A stretch of DNA of 64,000 bases, taken from contig CP119311.1 in the NCBI GenBank assembly GCA_029202545.1, forward strand, positions 4,402,001-4,466,000, in the 5' to 3' direction. The translations under genes and the position numbers were made by a program. Positions 35,436 through 45,014 of this stretch are shown here, in pieces. A model generated the notes under the pieces. It made no database searches and was not told the DNA's origin. It was given only the letters and a program-made list of their open reading frames with translations. Source of the stretch: Candidatus Pseudobacter hemicellulosilyticus (GTDB lineage: Bacteria > Bacteroidota > Bacteroidia > Chitinophagales > Chitinophagaceae). Position 1 is the stretch's first letter. Each line of letters opens with the position of its first letter.

Positions 35436-36167
35436 ATGGAGCGACAGCTCAGTTCCTGGTACAGCCCTTCCCTCAATAAGGAAATGCCGATAGCCACCTA
35501 TGGCCATTTCGGTTTTGCCCTGCTCCTGGTGCCTACGGCCGCGGCCGATTACCTGGAGTATGAGCGTTTTCAGCTGATAGAGTCCTTACGTCCTTTCATT
35601 CAAAGCGGACTGGTGAAGATATTTTCCATAGACAGCATCAATATGGAGAGCTGGATGAACCCGGGCATAACGGGTAAGCACCAGATCATCCGGCAACAGC
35701 AGTGGAACGCTTATGTCTATGAGGAAGTAGTGCCGTATATCCGTCAGCATACCAGTGCTGATACGGAGATCATCACCTGCGGCGCCTCTTTCGGCGCACT
35801 GCATAGCGCCAACCTGTTCTTTAAGCGGCCCGACCTGTTCAACGGTTGTATTGCCATGAGTGGTGTGTATGAGCTGACGGAATATACCCGCGGCTATTTT
35901 GATGAGGATGTGTATTTCAACAGCCCCATGCATTATATGCCTAACCTGACCGATCATACTATCCTGGAACAGATCCGCCAGAGCCGGCATATCCATCTGT
36001 TCTCCGGCAGCGGGGCGCATGAAGACCCGGATTCTGCCCGTCGCTTTGCAGGGATACTGTATGGTAAGGGCATCCATTATGAGCTGGATATCTGGGGCAG
36101 TGAATGGCGGCACGACTGGCCCACCTGGCGCGCCATGCTGCCGCATTACCTGGGTACGCGGTTCTGA
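35436..36167 (+). CDS. Alpha/beta-hydrolase, esterase D-like
   Basis: 243 residues, PF00756-like esterase. The nucleophile elbow is CGASFGALHS (GxSxG), a catalytic Asp probably lies near the SGSGAHEDPDSARR segment, and the His is in SEWRHDWPTW. RGYFDEDVYFNSPMHYMPNL is typical of the small cytosolic esterase group in Bacteroidetes. There is no signal peptide. It follows the exonuclease gene after 39 bases and may share its transcript. The ester substrate is unknown. Confidence 0.85.
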   Translation: MERQLSSWYSPSLNKEMPIATYGHFGFALLLVPTAAADYLEYERFQLIESLRPFIQSGLVKIFSIDSINMESWMNPGITGKHQIIRQQQWNAYVYEEVVPYIRQHTSADTEIITCGASFGALHSANLFFKRPDLFNGCIAMSGVYELTEYTRGYFDEDVYFNSPMHYMPNLTDHTILEQIRQSRHIHLFSGSGAHEDPDSARRFAGILYGKGIHYELDIWGSEWRHDWPTWRAMLPHYLGTRF

Positions 36168-36252
36168 AATATGCAATGAGGTATATTGTTGCTATAAGCC
36201 ATCATGCCTGTCAGAAAGCATGCCTGTTGGTTCGCCCCCTAAAAAAGAAAAA

Positions 36253-36897
36253 TTAAATAAATTCAGTAAGCAGCCGTAAGAAATCCGGCCTGCTGATCAT
36301 GCGGGCGCCGAGGCTTTCCAGGTGAGCAGTATGTACCTGGCAGTCGATCAGCTGTACGCCTTCACGTATCAGCTGCTGCATGTAGCTGATAAACGCATAT
36401 TTGCTGGCGTTACTCGTTTTACTGAACATACTTTCCCCGAAAAAAACATTACCGAGGCGGATCCCATAGAGGCCGCCTACAAGCTGGCCCTGATGCCAGG
36501 CTTCTGCGCTATGTGCATAACCGGCTTCATGGAGGTTTGTGTAGGCGTGACGCACATCTTCTGTTATCCAGGTGCCGTCCTGCCCCTGGCGGGGAATGGT
36601 CTTGCAGCTGGCTATCACTTCCGGGAAGGCTTTGTTGATGGTGAATTCAAAGGCCTGCTTTTTGAAAAGCTGCTGCATGCTTTTGCTGACCTTCAGTTCA
36701 TCGGGGAACAGGACAAAACGGGGATCTGGGCACCACCAGAGAATGTATTTTCCTTCATACCAGGGAAAGATACCATTTTGGTAGGCCAGCAGGAGCCGGT
36801 CCTGGGACAGATCACCGCCAACGGCCAGCAGTCCATCGGGTTCAGCCAGATGTGCCGGAGGAAAATAGAGGTCCTGGTCGAGTGCAAAAAGCGGCAT
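36253..36897 (-). CDS. aat: Leucyl/phenylalanyl-tRNA--protein transferase
   Basis: 214 residues. It adds Leu or Phe from charged tRNA to N-terminal Lys or Arg of proteins, making them N-degron substrates. Family segments are FPPAHLAEPDGLLAVGGDLS, WWCPDPRFVLFPDELKVSKSM, and FGESMFSKTSNASKYAF with the conserved catalytic region. It stands 9 bases after clpS, the adaptor that delivers the same N-degrons to ClpAP/ClpCP, so the two form one functional operon. Confidence 0.96.
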   Translation of the reverse strand: MPLFALDQDLYFPPAHLAEPDGLLAVGGDLSQDRLLLAYQNGIFPWYEGKYILWWCPDPRFVLFPDELKVSKSMQQLFKKQAFEFTINKAFPEVIASCKTIPRQGQDGTWITEDVRHAYTNLHEAGYAHSAEAWHQGQLVGGLYGIRLGNVFFGESMFSKTSNASKYAFISYMQQLIREGVQLIDCQVHTAHLESLGARMISRPDFLRLLTEFI

Positions 36898-36906
36898 ACT
36901 GGGGGA

Positions 36907-37206
36907 TTAAGCAGGCACCACTTCAATAGTGGCGCCGATGCCGCGTTCGGTGATGGCGTCACATTCCGGTTTCAGGGCTTCGTAGGAGCCGTTCTTAACG
37001 GCATATTTTCCTTTGAAGTGGATAATATAGGCGCATTGCTCTGCCTGCTCAGCACTGTGCCCGCAGACTTCCATGAGGGTCTGGATCACCCATTCAAAGG
37101 TATTGACCTCATCATTCCACACAATCAGGGTGCAGGGCTCTTCCGCATCGGTGAGCACATCAACGTCATCCTCTTCGTAAGGCCTTGTAGGTCCGTCAAA
37201 TGCCAT
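36907..37206 (-). CDS. clpS: ClpS, N-degron adaptor of the Clp protease
   Basis: 99 residues. LIVWNDEVNTFEWVIQTL is the conserved ClpS core (NDEVNT segment) and the Cys-rich CGHSAEQAEQCAYIIHFKGK helix follows. It binds proteins with bulky hydrophobic N-terminal residues and passes them to the Clp unfoldase. The frame is open to 37254, but the promoter overlaps that extension, so the ATG at 37206 is used. It is the first gene of the clpS-aat operon. Confidence 0.95.
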   Translation of the reverse strand: MAFDGPTRPYEEDDVDVLTDAEEPCTLIVWNDEVNTFEWVIQTLMEVCGHSAEQAEQCAYIIHFKGKYAVKNGSYEALKPECDAITERGIGATIEVVPA

Positions 37207-37224
37207 AAGCAACTGATTAGGGTG

Positions 37225-37255
37225 CAAAGGTATTAAAAATGGGCAAGGGTGCAAA
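37225..37255 (-). promoter_or_regulatory. Promoter of clpS-aat
   Basis: Minus strand shows TTTG, a 19-base spacer, then TACCTTTG. Both boxes match the Bacteroidetes consensus exactly with ideal spacing; the -7 box ends 18 bases before the clpS ATG. Confidence 0.75.
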
Positions 37256-37388
37256 TGGCAGGCTACAGGCTATTGGTTATCAGGGTTATTGGGTAGCGGA
37301 AGGGTGCAGGATGAAAAAGCGGATGCAGGGGATCTGTATTGGCCGTCGGGTAGGGGTCCGGGCCGGAACGGGGCAGGATGATATGCCT

Positions 37389-37655
37389 TTACTTTTTCCT
37401 TTTAAAAAAGGAATCGATCAGTCTGTACACCACCAGGCCGTCAACCTCTATGAGTTCCGCCATCTGGCGGATCTCCCGAAGGGTGAACAAATTAGGGTTA
37501 TGCACCCTTTTCACCAAGCGGGAATAGTTCAGGCGGAGGTCGCGGGACAAAATCGACTTCGGAAGGATATCAAAGATATCCTGGAAAGATTTAATGGCCC
37601 CTGCGTCGATATACATTTTGACGGTCTGGTACCGTTTGTCTTTAACCTTACTCAT
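37389..37655 (-). CDS. Small helical protein, HTH-like, function unknown
   Basis: 88 residues, very basic and all-helical. The segment from FQDIFDILPKSILSRDLRLNY to LFTLREIRQMAELIEVDG resembles the layout of a Cro/XRE-type HTH, with LREIRQMAELIEVD looking like a recognition-type helix pair. The C-terminal IDSFFKRKK is a basic tail. It may be a small DNA-binding protein. It is a single gene on the minus strand. The HTH call is by eye and could be wrong. Confidence 0.55.
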   Translation of the reverse strand: MSKVKDKRYQTVKMYIDAGAIKSFQDIFDILPKSILSRDLRLNYSRLVKRVHNPNLFTLREIRQMAELIEVDGLVVYRLIDSFFKRKK

Positions 37656-37989
37656 AAGATAGTGGGCAAATAAATGGGTTAATTATTGTTTATAAGCTTC
37701 CTGCTAACGAATGGTAAATCAGATAAAACTAAGAAATGAAATTATTCTGAATGATGGGTAACCCTTTGATGACTATTCGTCTTATTCTTGATGCTGCTTA
37801 AGAAAAGCGGCTACTCAATGGAGGTAGTAGCTGTAAAAGAGGACAATTATGCGGTGGATCGGGGACGTTAGAGCCCCTGGCGGGGATTTAAAGCACAGGG
37901 ATGGGGATAATTAGTTTATTAATAGGAAAGGGAGCCTCCTTTTAAGAAGGCTCCCTTTGCTTTTGAAATATGGAAACAGGATAAAGTGC
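37656..37989. other. Intergenic region with hairpins before the SusD end
   Basis: About 330 bases. It holds a hairpin near 37806-37835 (GGCTACT with GGTAGTAGC-like arms) and the terminator at 37927-37958. No credible ORF is seen. Confidence 0.4.
37927..37958 (-). terminator. Terminator of the SusCD operon
   Basis: 11-bp stem AAAGGGAGCCT / AGGCTCCCTTT (37927-37937 with 37948-37958), 31 bases beyond the SusD stop. T-rich flanks allow use in either direction. Confidence 0.8.
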
Positions 37990-39621
37990 TTAGTTCCAGC
38001 CCGGATTCTGGTTTTTCAGTGCCTTATTGGCCTGCATTTCACGCAGTGGGATAGGCCACAGCAGCGCAAATTCAGGGATAGCACCCACCTTGGTGGCGCC
38101 ATCAGGCTTGTTTTGAATGGTGGCGGTAGTAAGCGCTACCCATTTTAATGTACCGGATTGGGCCCCGTCTGCTTCGGGATACAGCTTTGTGCGGCGGATA
38201 TCATCCCAGATCTTGAATTCCAGCGGAAACTCATGCAGGCGTTCTGTCAGAATAGCCTTAATCAGCGCATCGCCGGCAGCTGCTTCGTCGGCCAGCCCGG
38301 CGCGTTTGCGTACCTGGTTCAGGTAAGTCCTGGCATCGCCTTCCTGACCTGTACGCGCCAGACCCTCAGCTGCAATGAGGAGGATCTCTGCATAACGGAT
38401 CATCGGCATATTATAGTTGCCATCGCGACCGGCTTTTAAACCTGCTTCATCAAACCAGGCCCAGTTGCCTGCGTTGTTCAATGTGTGTGAAACGTTGGAA
38501 GCATCGGTGTATTCGCGGAAGAAGAATTGTTTTTCCATACCGCGGATATCGGCAGCGGCATAACTGTTCAGCAGCATGTCGCAGGGCAGGTAAGCGTTGT
38601 ACAGCACATCGCCACCAGGACGGAAAACGTTTGTGTTGCTGGCGTCTTTCCATTGGAATGCATCGGTGCCGATAGAGCGGCAGGCGTAAGAGTTACCGAC
38701 ATTGAAATTGGTCATGTCATACTCTTTGGCATAGATGATCTCATTGGACGACTTTGTTGTTTTAATGGTGTTGAAAGCGGAATTGAGGTCGCTGGTTGTT
38801 CCGTTAGGATCTATCAGCGCATGTTGTCCGCCGGTCACTACTTTCAGTGCCATATCTGCTGCCTTTTTGTAATAATCGGCTCCGCCGTTCAATGGGGCGC
38901 CTGCCCACTGAAGGTATACCTGTGCCAGCAGTGACTGTGCCATAGGCTTGGTAACGTAGTTCCCATTGCTGTAAAATGCTTTATTGGGCAGGGCGTTTCC
39001 GTCTGCAATGCTGATCAGGTCCTGTTCTATGAACTTGTAGATCTCTGCTGCAGGAGTACGTTCCTTATAAATGCCTTCCGTGGAAGTATAAGGAGCGTCG
39101 ATGAGCGGGGCATCGCCAAAATCCTTCACCAGCGTGAAATAGGCCAGTGCGCGGAAGAATTTACCCTGTGCTACATAGTTATCCATGGTAGCCTGGTCTA
39201 CGATGCCGGTCATAGTAGGTATATTGGCGATAACGAAGTTAGCACGCGAGATCCCAATATAATATTCGCTCCACAATTTCTGTGCGGTAGCCGTAAAGGA
39301 TTCTATATTGAAAGTAGCATTTTCGGAAGCGTTGGTAAAGGTCCTGTCCTTACGTTTATCCACATACAATCCGGCCATGATACCACCCCACATGGTGGCC
39401 TTGGGCGTCCATCCGCCATCTACATCAATGTTGTGGAGATATGGGACGCCGCCAAAATAGAGGCCGTTCACAGCTGACTGAGCATCTGCAGCGGTTTTCC
39501 AGAACTGACCGGCAATTTTTGTGTCGTAAGGATTTTCTTCCAGGAACTTGTCGCACGAGCTTAGAGATAATGATACAGCCAGGATGCAACAGAGAGCTTT
39601 ATAAGTAGTATGTAATTTCAT
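37990..39621 (-). CDS. SusD/RagB-family surface glycan-binding lipoprotein
   Basis: 543 residues. The signal peptide ends in the lipobox LSSC (Cys near residue 23), so it is lipidated and surface-exposed. SusD helices (NGLYFGGVPYLHNIDVD, YIGISRANFVIANIP, FFRALAYFTLVKDFGDAPLI) are typical. The end RRTKLYPEADG...LLWPIPLREMQANKALKNQNPGWN matches the SusD_RagB C-terminal domain. With the SusC protein it forms the outer-membrane nutrient uptake complex that captures and internalises oligosaccharides or peptides. It starts 18 bases after SusC. Its ligand is unknown: no enzyme genes are linked. Confidence 0.96.
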   Translation of the reverse strand: MKLHTTYKALCCILAVSLSLSSCDKFLEENPYDTKIAGQFWKTAADAQSAVNGLYFGGVPYLHNIDVDGGWTPKATMWGGIMAGLYVDKRKDRTFTNASENATFNIESFTATAQKLWSEYYIGISRANFVIANIPTMTGIVDQATMDNYVAQGKFFRALAYFTLVKDFGDAPLIDAPYTSTEGIYKERTPAAEIYKFIEQDLISIADGNALPNKAFYSNGNYVTKPMAQSLLAQVYLQWAGAPLNGGADYYKKAADMALKVVTGGQHALIDPNGTTSDLNSAFNTIKTTKSSNEIIYAKEYDMTNFNVGNSYACRSIGTDAFQWKDASNTNVFRPGGDVLYNAYLPCDMLLNSYAAADIRGMEKQFFFREYTDASNVSHTLNNAGNWAWFDEAGLKAGRDGNYNMPMIRYAEILLIAAEGLARTGQEGDARTYLNQVRKRAGLADEAAAGDALIKAILTERLHEFPLEFKIWDDIRRTKLYPEADGAQSGTLKWVALTTATIQNKPDGATKVGAIPEFALLWPIPLREMQANKALKNQNPGWN

Positions 39622-39639
39622 ACGATTAGTTTTTTTTAC

Positions 39640-42600
39640 TTAGAATGTTACATTAGCACCGAACGTGAATGTTCTCGGACGGGGATAAGTAAAGAACTGG
39701 CGGTTAGCGCCCCATTTGTTGTCACCCAGACGGGATGAGTTGTCCGGATCATATCCCAGGTAATCGGATGAAGTGATCAGGAAAGCGTTGTTGGCATTGG
39801 CATAGACACGCAGTCCGGCGATGCCGATCCGCTTGATGATGCCGGGGTTAAAGGTATAACCAAGCTGAAACAGGTTACCGCGCAGGTAAGAACCGTCAGC
39901 AACCCAGGTGTCATCGGCGTTTGCATTGCTGCCCATGCCGAAGTTAGCCAGACGCAGGGCCTGTGCAGTACCGGTGGGATTCAGTGTGGGGTGCCATGCA
40001 TCCTGGTAGAGGCGGTCGAGCCCATTGGTCAAGAAACGTCCTTCTGTAGAGTGGAAAAACTCCTGCATTACTTTTACACCCCAGGTGAATTGCAGATCAG
40101 CTGTGAGATCAAAACCTTTATAGCTGAAGGTGTTGATAAAGGAGCCGGTCCAGCGGGGTAAGCCATGACCAATTACCTGACGATCTTTATAGGTTACTTT
40201 TTCTCCGATAACGTTAGGGATATTCATTGTTTTGGCGTCCCAGTTACCGGGCACTCCATCATAAATTCCTGCTCTTTTAGAACCATAGAAAACAGAAAGC
40301 TCATCTCCTTCACGGATCAGGATATCATAACCAACAAAGCCATCAGTGGTGATCTGGCGTTTGCCGGTAATAGGATCAATGGAGGCGTTTTCATCCAGTT
40401 TTTCTACACGGCTTTTGTTATATCCTAAATTGATGGTTGAGGTCCACTGGAAATCATTCGTTTGAATGGGGTAGGTGGTCACCAGGATGTCCACACCGCG
40501 GTTAGAGACAGCACCAATATTATCTGTTACGCTGGAGAACCCTGCAGAAAGAGGAAGGGGTCTGCTGAGCAGCAGGTCGGTGGTATGTTTGTAATAGTAA
40601 GACAGCTCCAGGTTGATGCGGTTATTCAGCAAGCCCAGGTCCACGCCGAGGTCCCACTGGGTGGTCCTTTCCCATTTTAAATTGGGGTTAGGCATATTGC
40701 TTAAATAAGAAACAACGCGCAGCCCATTACCAATAATGGTATTGGATTGGCCTACACGGGCCAGGGAAGCATAGGTGCCGATCTCCGAGTTACCGGTAAC
40801 ACCGAGTGAAGAGTGCAGTTTCAGTTTGCTGATGGCATCAATATTGGACATGAAATTCTCGTTGCTGACCATCCATCCCAGACCTATTGAGGGGAAGAAT
40901 CCGTATTTGTTGTTAGGTCCGAATTTGGAAGAACCATCATAACGTCCGGTTACTGTAGCCATATACTTACTGTCGTAGGAGTAGGCTGCACGGAAGAAGT
41001 AGGAGTTCATTGTCCATTTATCGTAATCACTGCCTACTGAGGGGCGGTTGGTCCCTTTGCCCATATTATAGAAACCAAAATAGTCATCTATGTATTTGCT
41101 ATCGGAAGCAGAGAAATAATTGTAGGTATTTCCCTGCCAGGAAGCACCGGCCATTGCATTGATGGAGTGGTCTCCGAGGCGTTTCTTATAGGTAAGATAG
41201 GTCTCTTCCTGCCAGTAGAAGGTGGAGCTGGTATTGGCGGAAGCCGTGCCTTCAGAGTTTTGATTGATCAGCGGGCGCGGGGTAAAAGGCGTATAGTTAT
41301 TGGCACGATAGGTTTGATAATCTATACCGAACTGGGTCTTCAGTTCCAGGTCTTTTGCAAGATGGAAGGTGAAGGCGGCATTACCAAAGATCTGTGTCCT
41401 GTATTGAATAGCCTTTACACGTTCCAGTAATTCAACCGGGTTACCAACACCTTCGGGGCTGAAGCCCTGTGTGCCACTTGCAGGATTGTTCTGATCCCTG
41501 AGAATACTGGTTGTTTTAATGTTATTGGTTTGAGCGTAATCGCCATTTGCCAGCTTTACAGGCAGGAACGGTAATTGTTCCACCATGGTGCGCAGGGCGC
41601 CCTGGGAGTAGGGGTTGTCGGAGGTCCTGTTACCCCAGGAATGGTTGACAAGCAGGTTGATCCCGGTAGACAGCCAGTCTGTGGGCCTGTCGTCATAAGC
41701 CAGTTTAGCATTCAGACGCTTGAAATAGGAATTCAGCAAAACACCCTGCTGATCGGTGAAGTTTAAAAATGCACCCAGCGAGGATTTGTCGCTGCTCCGT
41801 TGGATATTGAGCTGGTGGTTATGGGACAGGGCTGTGCGGGAGGCTTCCTTCTGCCAGTCTGTATTATACTTTGGAGTGCCGTCAGCGTTGAACAGATCGG
41901 GGTCTGTGAAAATTTTCGACAGGTCCGTGGTAAAATTGCGGCCCTGAAATTGGTTGGCATTTTCCAGACCTTGTTTAAAGGCGGCCATCCATTCATTGGC
42001 ATCCATGACGTCCATATATTTAGCCATAGTGCCTACGGAAACAGAGCCTGCGTAGGACATGACCGTGCCGGATTTTCCACTGGCAAGGCCGCGTTTGGTA
42101 GTTACCAGGATAACGCCGTTGGCACCACGGGCGCCATAAATGGCAGTGGAGGAGGCATCCTTTAAAACTTCAATGGACTCAATATCATTGGGGTTAAGGA
42201 ATTGAAAATTTTGCATTACCACACCGTCCACAACATACAGCGGGCTTGCCGAGGCGTCGATAGTGGCAATACCACGGATGATAACGCGCATTTCACCGCC
42301 GGGCTGGCCGGTGTTGGAGAAGATATTGACACCTGCTGCTTTACCTTTCAAACCCTCCAGGGCGTTGAAGGACTGGCCTTTGATGATATCACTTCCTTTA
42401 GCGGTGGAAATAGAGCCTGTCAGGTCTGATTTACGCATGGTGCCATAACCTACCACCACTACTTCTTCCAGTTTTTCCTCAACAGGTTTGAGGGAAACAT
42501 TGACGGGCTGGCCGGCTACTACTGTAACTTCCTGTGTGATATAACCCACGTTGGAAATAACCAGTATATCTCCGGCGTCGGCATTGATGGCAAACCTGCC

Positions 42601-43098
42601 ATCCGGTAAAGTGGCAGTGCCGTTTGCTGTGCCTTTAATGGTAACGGAGGCGCCGGCAACGGGCTCTCCTTTCTCATTAACGACAGTTCCTTTTATAGGT
42701 TCGGCTGTTCTTTCCAGCCGCAGCATGATGGGTTCTTCCTTGGATAATGGGAGGAGAACCACATCTGTTTTCTTGATGGTTTTCCAGCGCACAGGGTAAT
42801 CTTCGAATATTTTGGAAAGCACTTCATCCAGGCTGGCATTGACTACGTTGACAGAAACAGCCATTTTGGAAGGCAGGAGATCGTTTGAATAGCTGAAGCG
42901 ATAAGGTGATGTCTTCTCTATCCGGCTTAGGATATCAGCCAGGGTAACATTCTCCGCTTTCAGGCTGATGGGCCATTGAGCATAATTTTTGGCCGAAACA
43001 TGTAAGGCAATAACTAAGAAAAACAGGGACATTTTCATACAAAGAAGCGTTCTTCTGATTAGCGTACTTGCTACGCCCCAATAGAATTTTGGTTGCAT
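39640..43098 (-). CDS. SusC/RagA-family TonB-linked outer-membrane receptor with STN domain
   Basis: 1152 residues. After the signal peptide (processed near residue 40) an STN/secretin-like domain covers about 42-120 (LADILSRIEKTSPYRFSYS), which passes signals to an anti-sigma factor. A carboxypeptidase-regulatory-like domain follows near 130-215, then the SusC plug with VVVGYGTMRKSDLTGSIS and VDGVVMQNF..NDIESIEVLKDASSTAIYGARGANG. The C-terminal half is the 22-strand barrel ending in RPRTFTFGANVTF. It imports a ligand captured by SusD, powered by TonB. STN plus sigma/FecR genes upstream suggest ligand-induced control of its own operon. Confidence 0.97.
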   Translation of the reverse strand: MQPKFYWGVASTLIRRTLLCMKMSLFFLVIALHVSAKNYAQWPISLKAENVTLADILSRIEKTSPYRFSYSNDLLPSKMAVSVNVVNASLDEVLSKIFEDYPVRWKTIKKTDVVLLPLSKEEPIMLRLERTAEPIKGTVVNEKGEPVAGASVTIKGTANGTATLPDGRFAINADAGDILVISNVGYITQEVTVVAGQPVNVSLKPVEEKLEEVVVVGYGTMRKSDLTGSISTAKGSDIIKGQSFNALEGLKGKAAGVNIFSNTGQPGGEMRVIIRGIATIDASASPLYVVDGVVMQNFQFLNPNDIESIEVLKDASSTAIYGARGANGVILVTTKRGLASGKSGTVMSYAGSVSVGTMAKYMDVMDANEWMAAFKQGLENANQFQGRNFTTDLSKIFTDPDLFNADGTPKYNTDWQKEASRTALSHNHQLNIQRSSDKSSLGAFLNFTDQQGVLLNSYFKRLNAKLAYDDRPTDWLSTGINLLVNHSWGNRTSDNPYSQGALRTMVEQLPFLPVKLANGDYAQTNNIKTTSILRDQNNPASGTQGFSPEGVGNPVELLERVKAIQYRTQIFGNAAFTFHLAKDLELKTQFGIDYQTYRANNYTPFTPRPLINQNSEGTASANTSSTFYWQEETYLTYKKRLGDHSINAMAGASWQGNTYNYFSASDSKYIDDYFGFYNMGKGTNRPSVGSDYDKWTMNSYFFRAAYSYDSKYMATVTGRYDGSSKFGPNNKYGFFPSIGLGWMVSNENFMSNIDAISKLKLHSSLGVTGNSEIGTYASLARVGQSNTIIGNGLRVVSYLSNMPNPNLKWERTTQWDLGVDLGLLNNRINLELSYYYKHTTDLLLSRPLPLSAGFSSVTDNIGAVSNRGVDILVTTYPIQTNDFQWTSTINLGYNKSRVEKLDENASIDPITGKRQITTDGFVGYDILIREGDELSVFYGSKRAGIYDGVPGNWDAKTMNIPNVIGEKVTYKDRQVIGHGLPRWTGSFINTFSYKGFDLTADLQFTWGVKVMQEFFHSTEGRFLTNGLDRLYQDAWHPTLNPTGTAQALRLANFGMGSNANADDTWVADGSYLRGNLFQLGYTFNPGIIKRIGIAGLRVYANANNAFLITSSDYLGYDPDNSSRLGDNKWGANRQFFTYPRPRTFTFGANVTF

Positions 43099-43236
43099 AC
43101 GTTGGATTTGCAGTTAATTAATCACATTGAGAGTTGGTTCAATATGTTATGATTACTCAGGAAAAGGAATTTTTGGCATTTTGTTTTGGGGGAGTAAAGG
43201 GTATTAAGTTGAATTCATAAGCATGGGCAATCGTTT

Positions 43237-44310
43237 TTATTCAATGATTAATGTATCCTTTGATTTAAACCTGTAATTGATGTTCTGGGATAGTTTAATG
43301 ATATGCATGATCTCGTCCAGGTTATTGTTGTCGCTGTGGAGTGTATACCGGTAGGATTTTACGGCCTCATTTCTGAACAGGATAGTGGTTTTGAATTCCC
43401 GTTCCAGCTCGCTGGCTATTAGGTCTAGTGTTTTATCCACAAAGCAGAGTTCATTGTGCAGCCAGGCCAGTTCTGCTATGGTGCTGTCTTTTACCGTTAT
43501 CCTTTTAAGTTTAAAAATATCCTCTTCGCCAATCCGGGGCTTGTCTTTATTGGTTTTAGAAAGGCCGCTTTTGGATATGACCAGCTTTTCGGAGGGGTTC
43601 ATGACTACCCGGTTATTGTTCTTGTCGTCGAAGGTCAGTTCAATCTTTCCCTTGATAAGGGATGTTTCCATCAGGTCTTCCTTGGGGTAATTGCGCACAT
43701 TGAATTCTGTACCCAATACTTTGATGGCCGTTTTGTCTGTATGGATAATGAAAGGCTTGTCCTTGTTGTATTTCACTTCAAAATAAGCCTCGCCTGTGAG
43801 TACCACTTCACGGTTGTGCTTGTTGAATGTATTGTCATAAGTGAGGTGGCTGTCTGCGTTTAACACAACCAGTGTGCTGTCGGGCAGCATCACTTTGGAT
43901 TTTGACCCTTTTTCTGTGGTGATCTCATTCTTGCAGTGATCAGTTACGCTGGGTTGGTTTTTTGGGAAAGAAAAATAAAAGACTGTAGCCAGGACCAAAA
44001 GGCTTACTGCGGCAATGGCCAGGTATTTTTTATACCGGGTCTTATGCTGCCTTGGCGGGGGTGCTTCATTATTCTTAACAGGCAGCGCCAGTAATTTTTT
44101 CTTTACGTAGTGACTGGCATAAGCCTGTTCCAGTATTTCGGAGGGGTAGTCGCAGGCGGCCCCTGCGGTTTCCAGGTGTTTATACAGGGAAAAAAATGCT
44201 TCATGCTCGCTCAGGATATGGTCCAGGCGCGCCAACTGCTCGGGTGAAGAGATCCCTGCCATTTTTAACCCCAGCAGGTCATAAAACTCAGCCTCTATAT
44301 TATTAGCCAT
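43237..44310 (-). CDS. FecR-family anti-sigma factor
   Basis: 357 residues. An N-terminal cytosolic part binds the sigma factor. One membrane helix (residues about 91-113, YLAIAAVSLLVLATVFYFSF) follows. The periplasmic FecR domain has TEKGSKSKVMLPDSTLVVLNADSHLTY and GEAYFEVKYNKDKPFIIHT. The DUF4974-type C-terminal domain (IASELEREFKTTILFRNE) likely meets the STN domain of SusC. When the receptor is loaded, it should release or activate the sigma factor. It stands between sigma and SusC. Confidence 0.93.
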   Translation of the reverse strand: MANNIEAEFYDLLGLKMAGISSPEQLARLDHILSEHEAFFSLYKHLETAGAACDYPSEILEQAYASHYVKKKLLALPVKNNEAPPPRQHKTRYKKYLAIAAVSLLVLATVFYFSFPKNQPSVTDHCKNEITTEKGSKSKVMLPDSTLVVLNADSHLTYDNTFNKHNREVVLTGEAYFEVKYNKDKPFIIHTDKTAIKVLGTEFNVRNYPKEDLMETSLIKGKIELTFDDKNNNRVVMNPSEKLVISKSGLSKTNKDKPRIGEEDIFKLKRITVKDSTIAELAWLHNELCFVDKTLDLIASELEREFKTTILFRNEAVKSYRYTLHSDNNNLDEIMHIIKLSQNINYRFKSKDTLIIE

Positions 44311-44357
44311 ATAGTTATTTGAAGGTGAAATTTGGTAACAGGGAGGAACGGTCCCCC

Positions 44358-45014
44358 TTAATTGATTTTCTCCCTGCTTGTTTGATTGGTGAAGTCTTCC
44401 AGCCCTATTTGGATACGTTTGAGTGCAATACGAATATGTGTTTTAATGGTGTTATTGCTGATGCCCATGACCGATTGTACTTCTTTATAAGACAACCCCT
44501 CATCCTTCACCAGCCTGAAAACGAGTTGCGTTTGCGGCGGTAAGCTCAGTACCAATGCTTCAATGCGGCTACGGATCTCATTGGTGTTGACCCTGGAATC
44601 AGCCGAAAAATTCCCCGACAGGTTCTGGTGGAAATCCTCTGCATATATGATGGGTGGTTTTTTTTCTCTCAGGTAGACCAGTGCGGAATTTCTGACAGCC
44701 TTAAACAGGTACAGGTCCAGTCGATTGATATTGCTCAATTTCTCTTCCATGAACCAGATCCTGATCATAACATCTGAAACGATCTCCTCCGATACTTCAG
44801 GATCGCCTAAAAAAGCAACAGTAAACCGATGAAGGCTGGCATAGAAGTGAAAGTATAGCTGCTTATAAGCATTTTCATTCCTGAAATAAGCTACCTGTTG
44901 TTGCCAATACAATATGTCCGAAAATTCTCTCTTCAAACTATAGATTGATTCATAAGACAATTTCAAATACCCGGCATCAGAAGCAAGCAGTTGCGCCACT
45001 TTAGAAAGTGACAC
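44358..45014 (-). CDS. ECF-type RNA polymerase sigma factor
   Basis: 218 residues. Sigma region 2 is seen as YKQLYFHFYASLHRFTVAFLG and SEEIVSDVMIRIWF, and region 4 as LPPQTQLVFRLVKDEGLSYKEVQSVMGISNNTIKTH with a recognition helix. It belongs to the large Bacteroidetes ECF group paired with FecR proteins. The start shown is a GTG at 45014; other starts within the first 35 residues are possible because no ATG or clear promoter is seen. It probably drives the SusCD operon just downstream. Confidence 0.93.
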   Translation of the reverse strand: MSLSKVAQLLASDAGYLKLSYESIYSLKREFSDILYWQQQVAYFRNENAYKQLYFHFYASLHRFTVAFLGDPEVSEEIVSDVMIRIWFMEEKLSNINRLDLYLFKAVRNSALVYLREKKPPIIYAEDFHQNLSGNFSADSRVNTNEIRSRIEALVLSLPPQTQLVFRLVKDEGLSYKEVQSVMGISNNTIKTHIRIALKRIQIGLEDFTNQTSREKIN

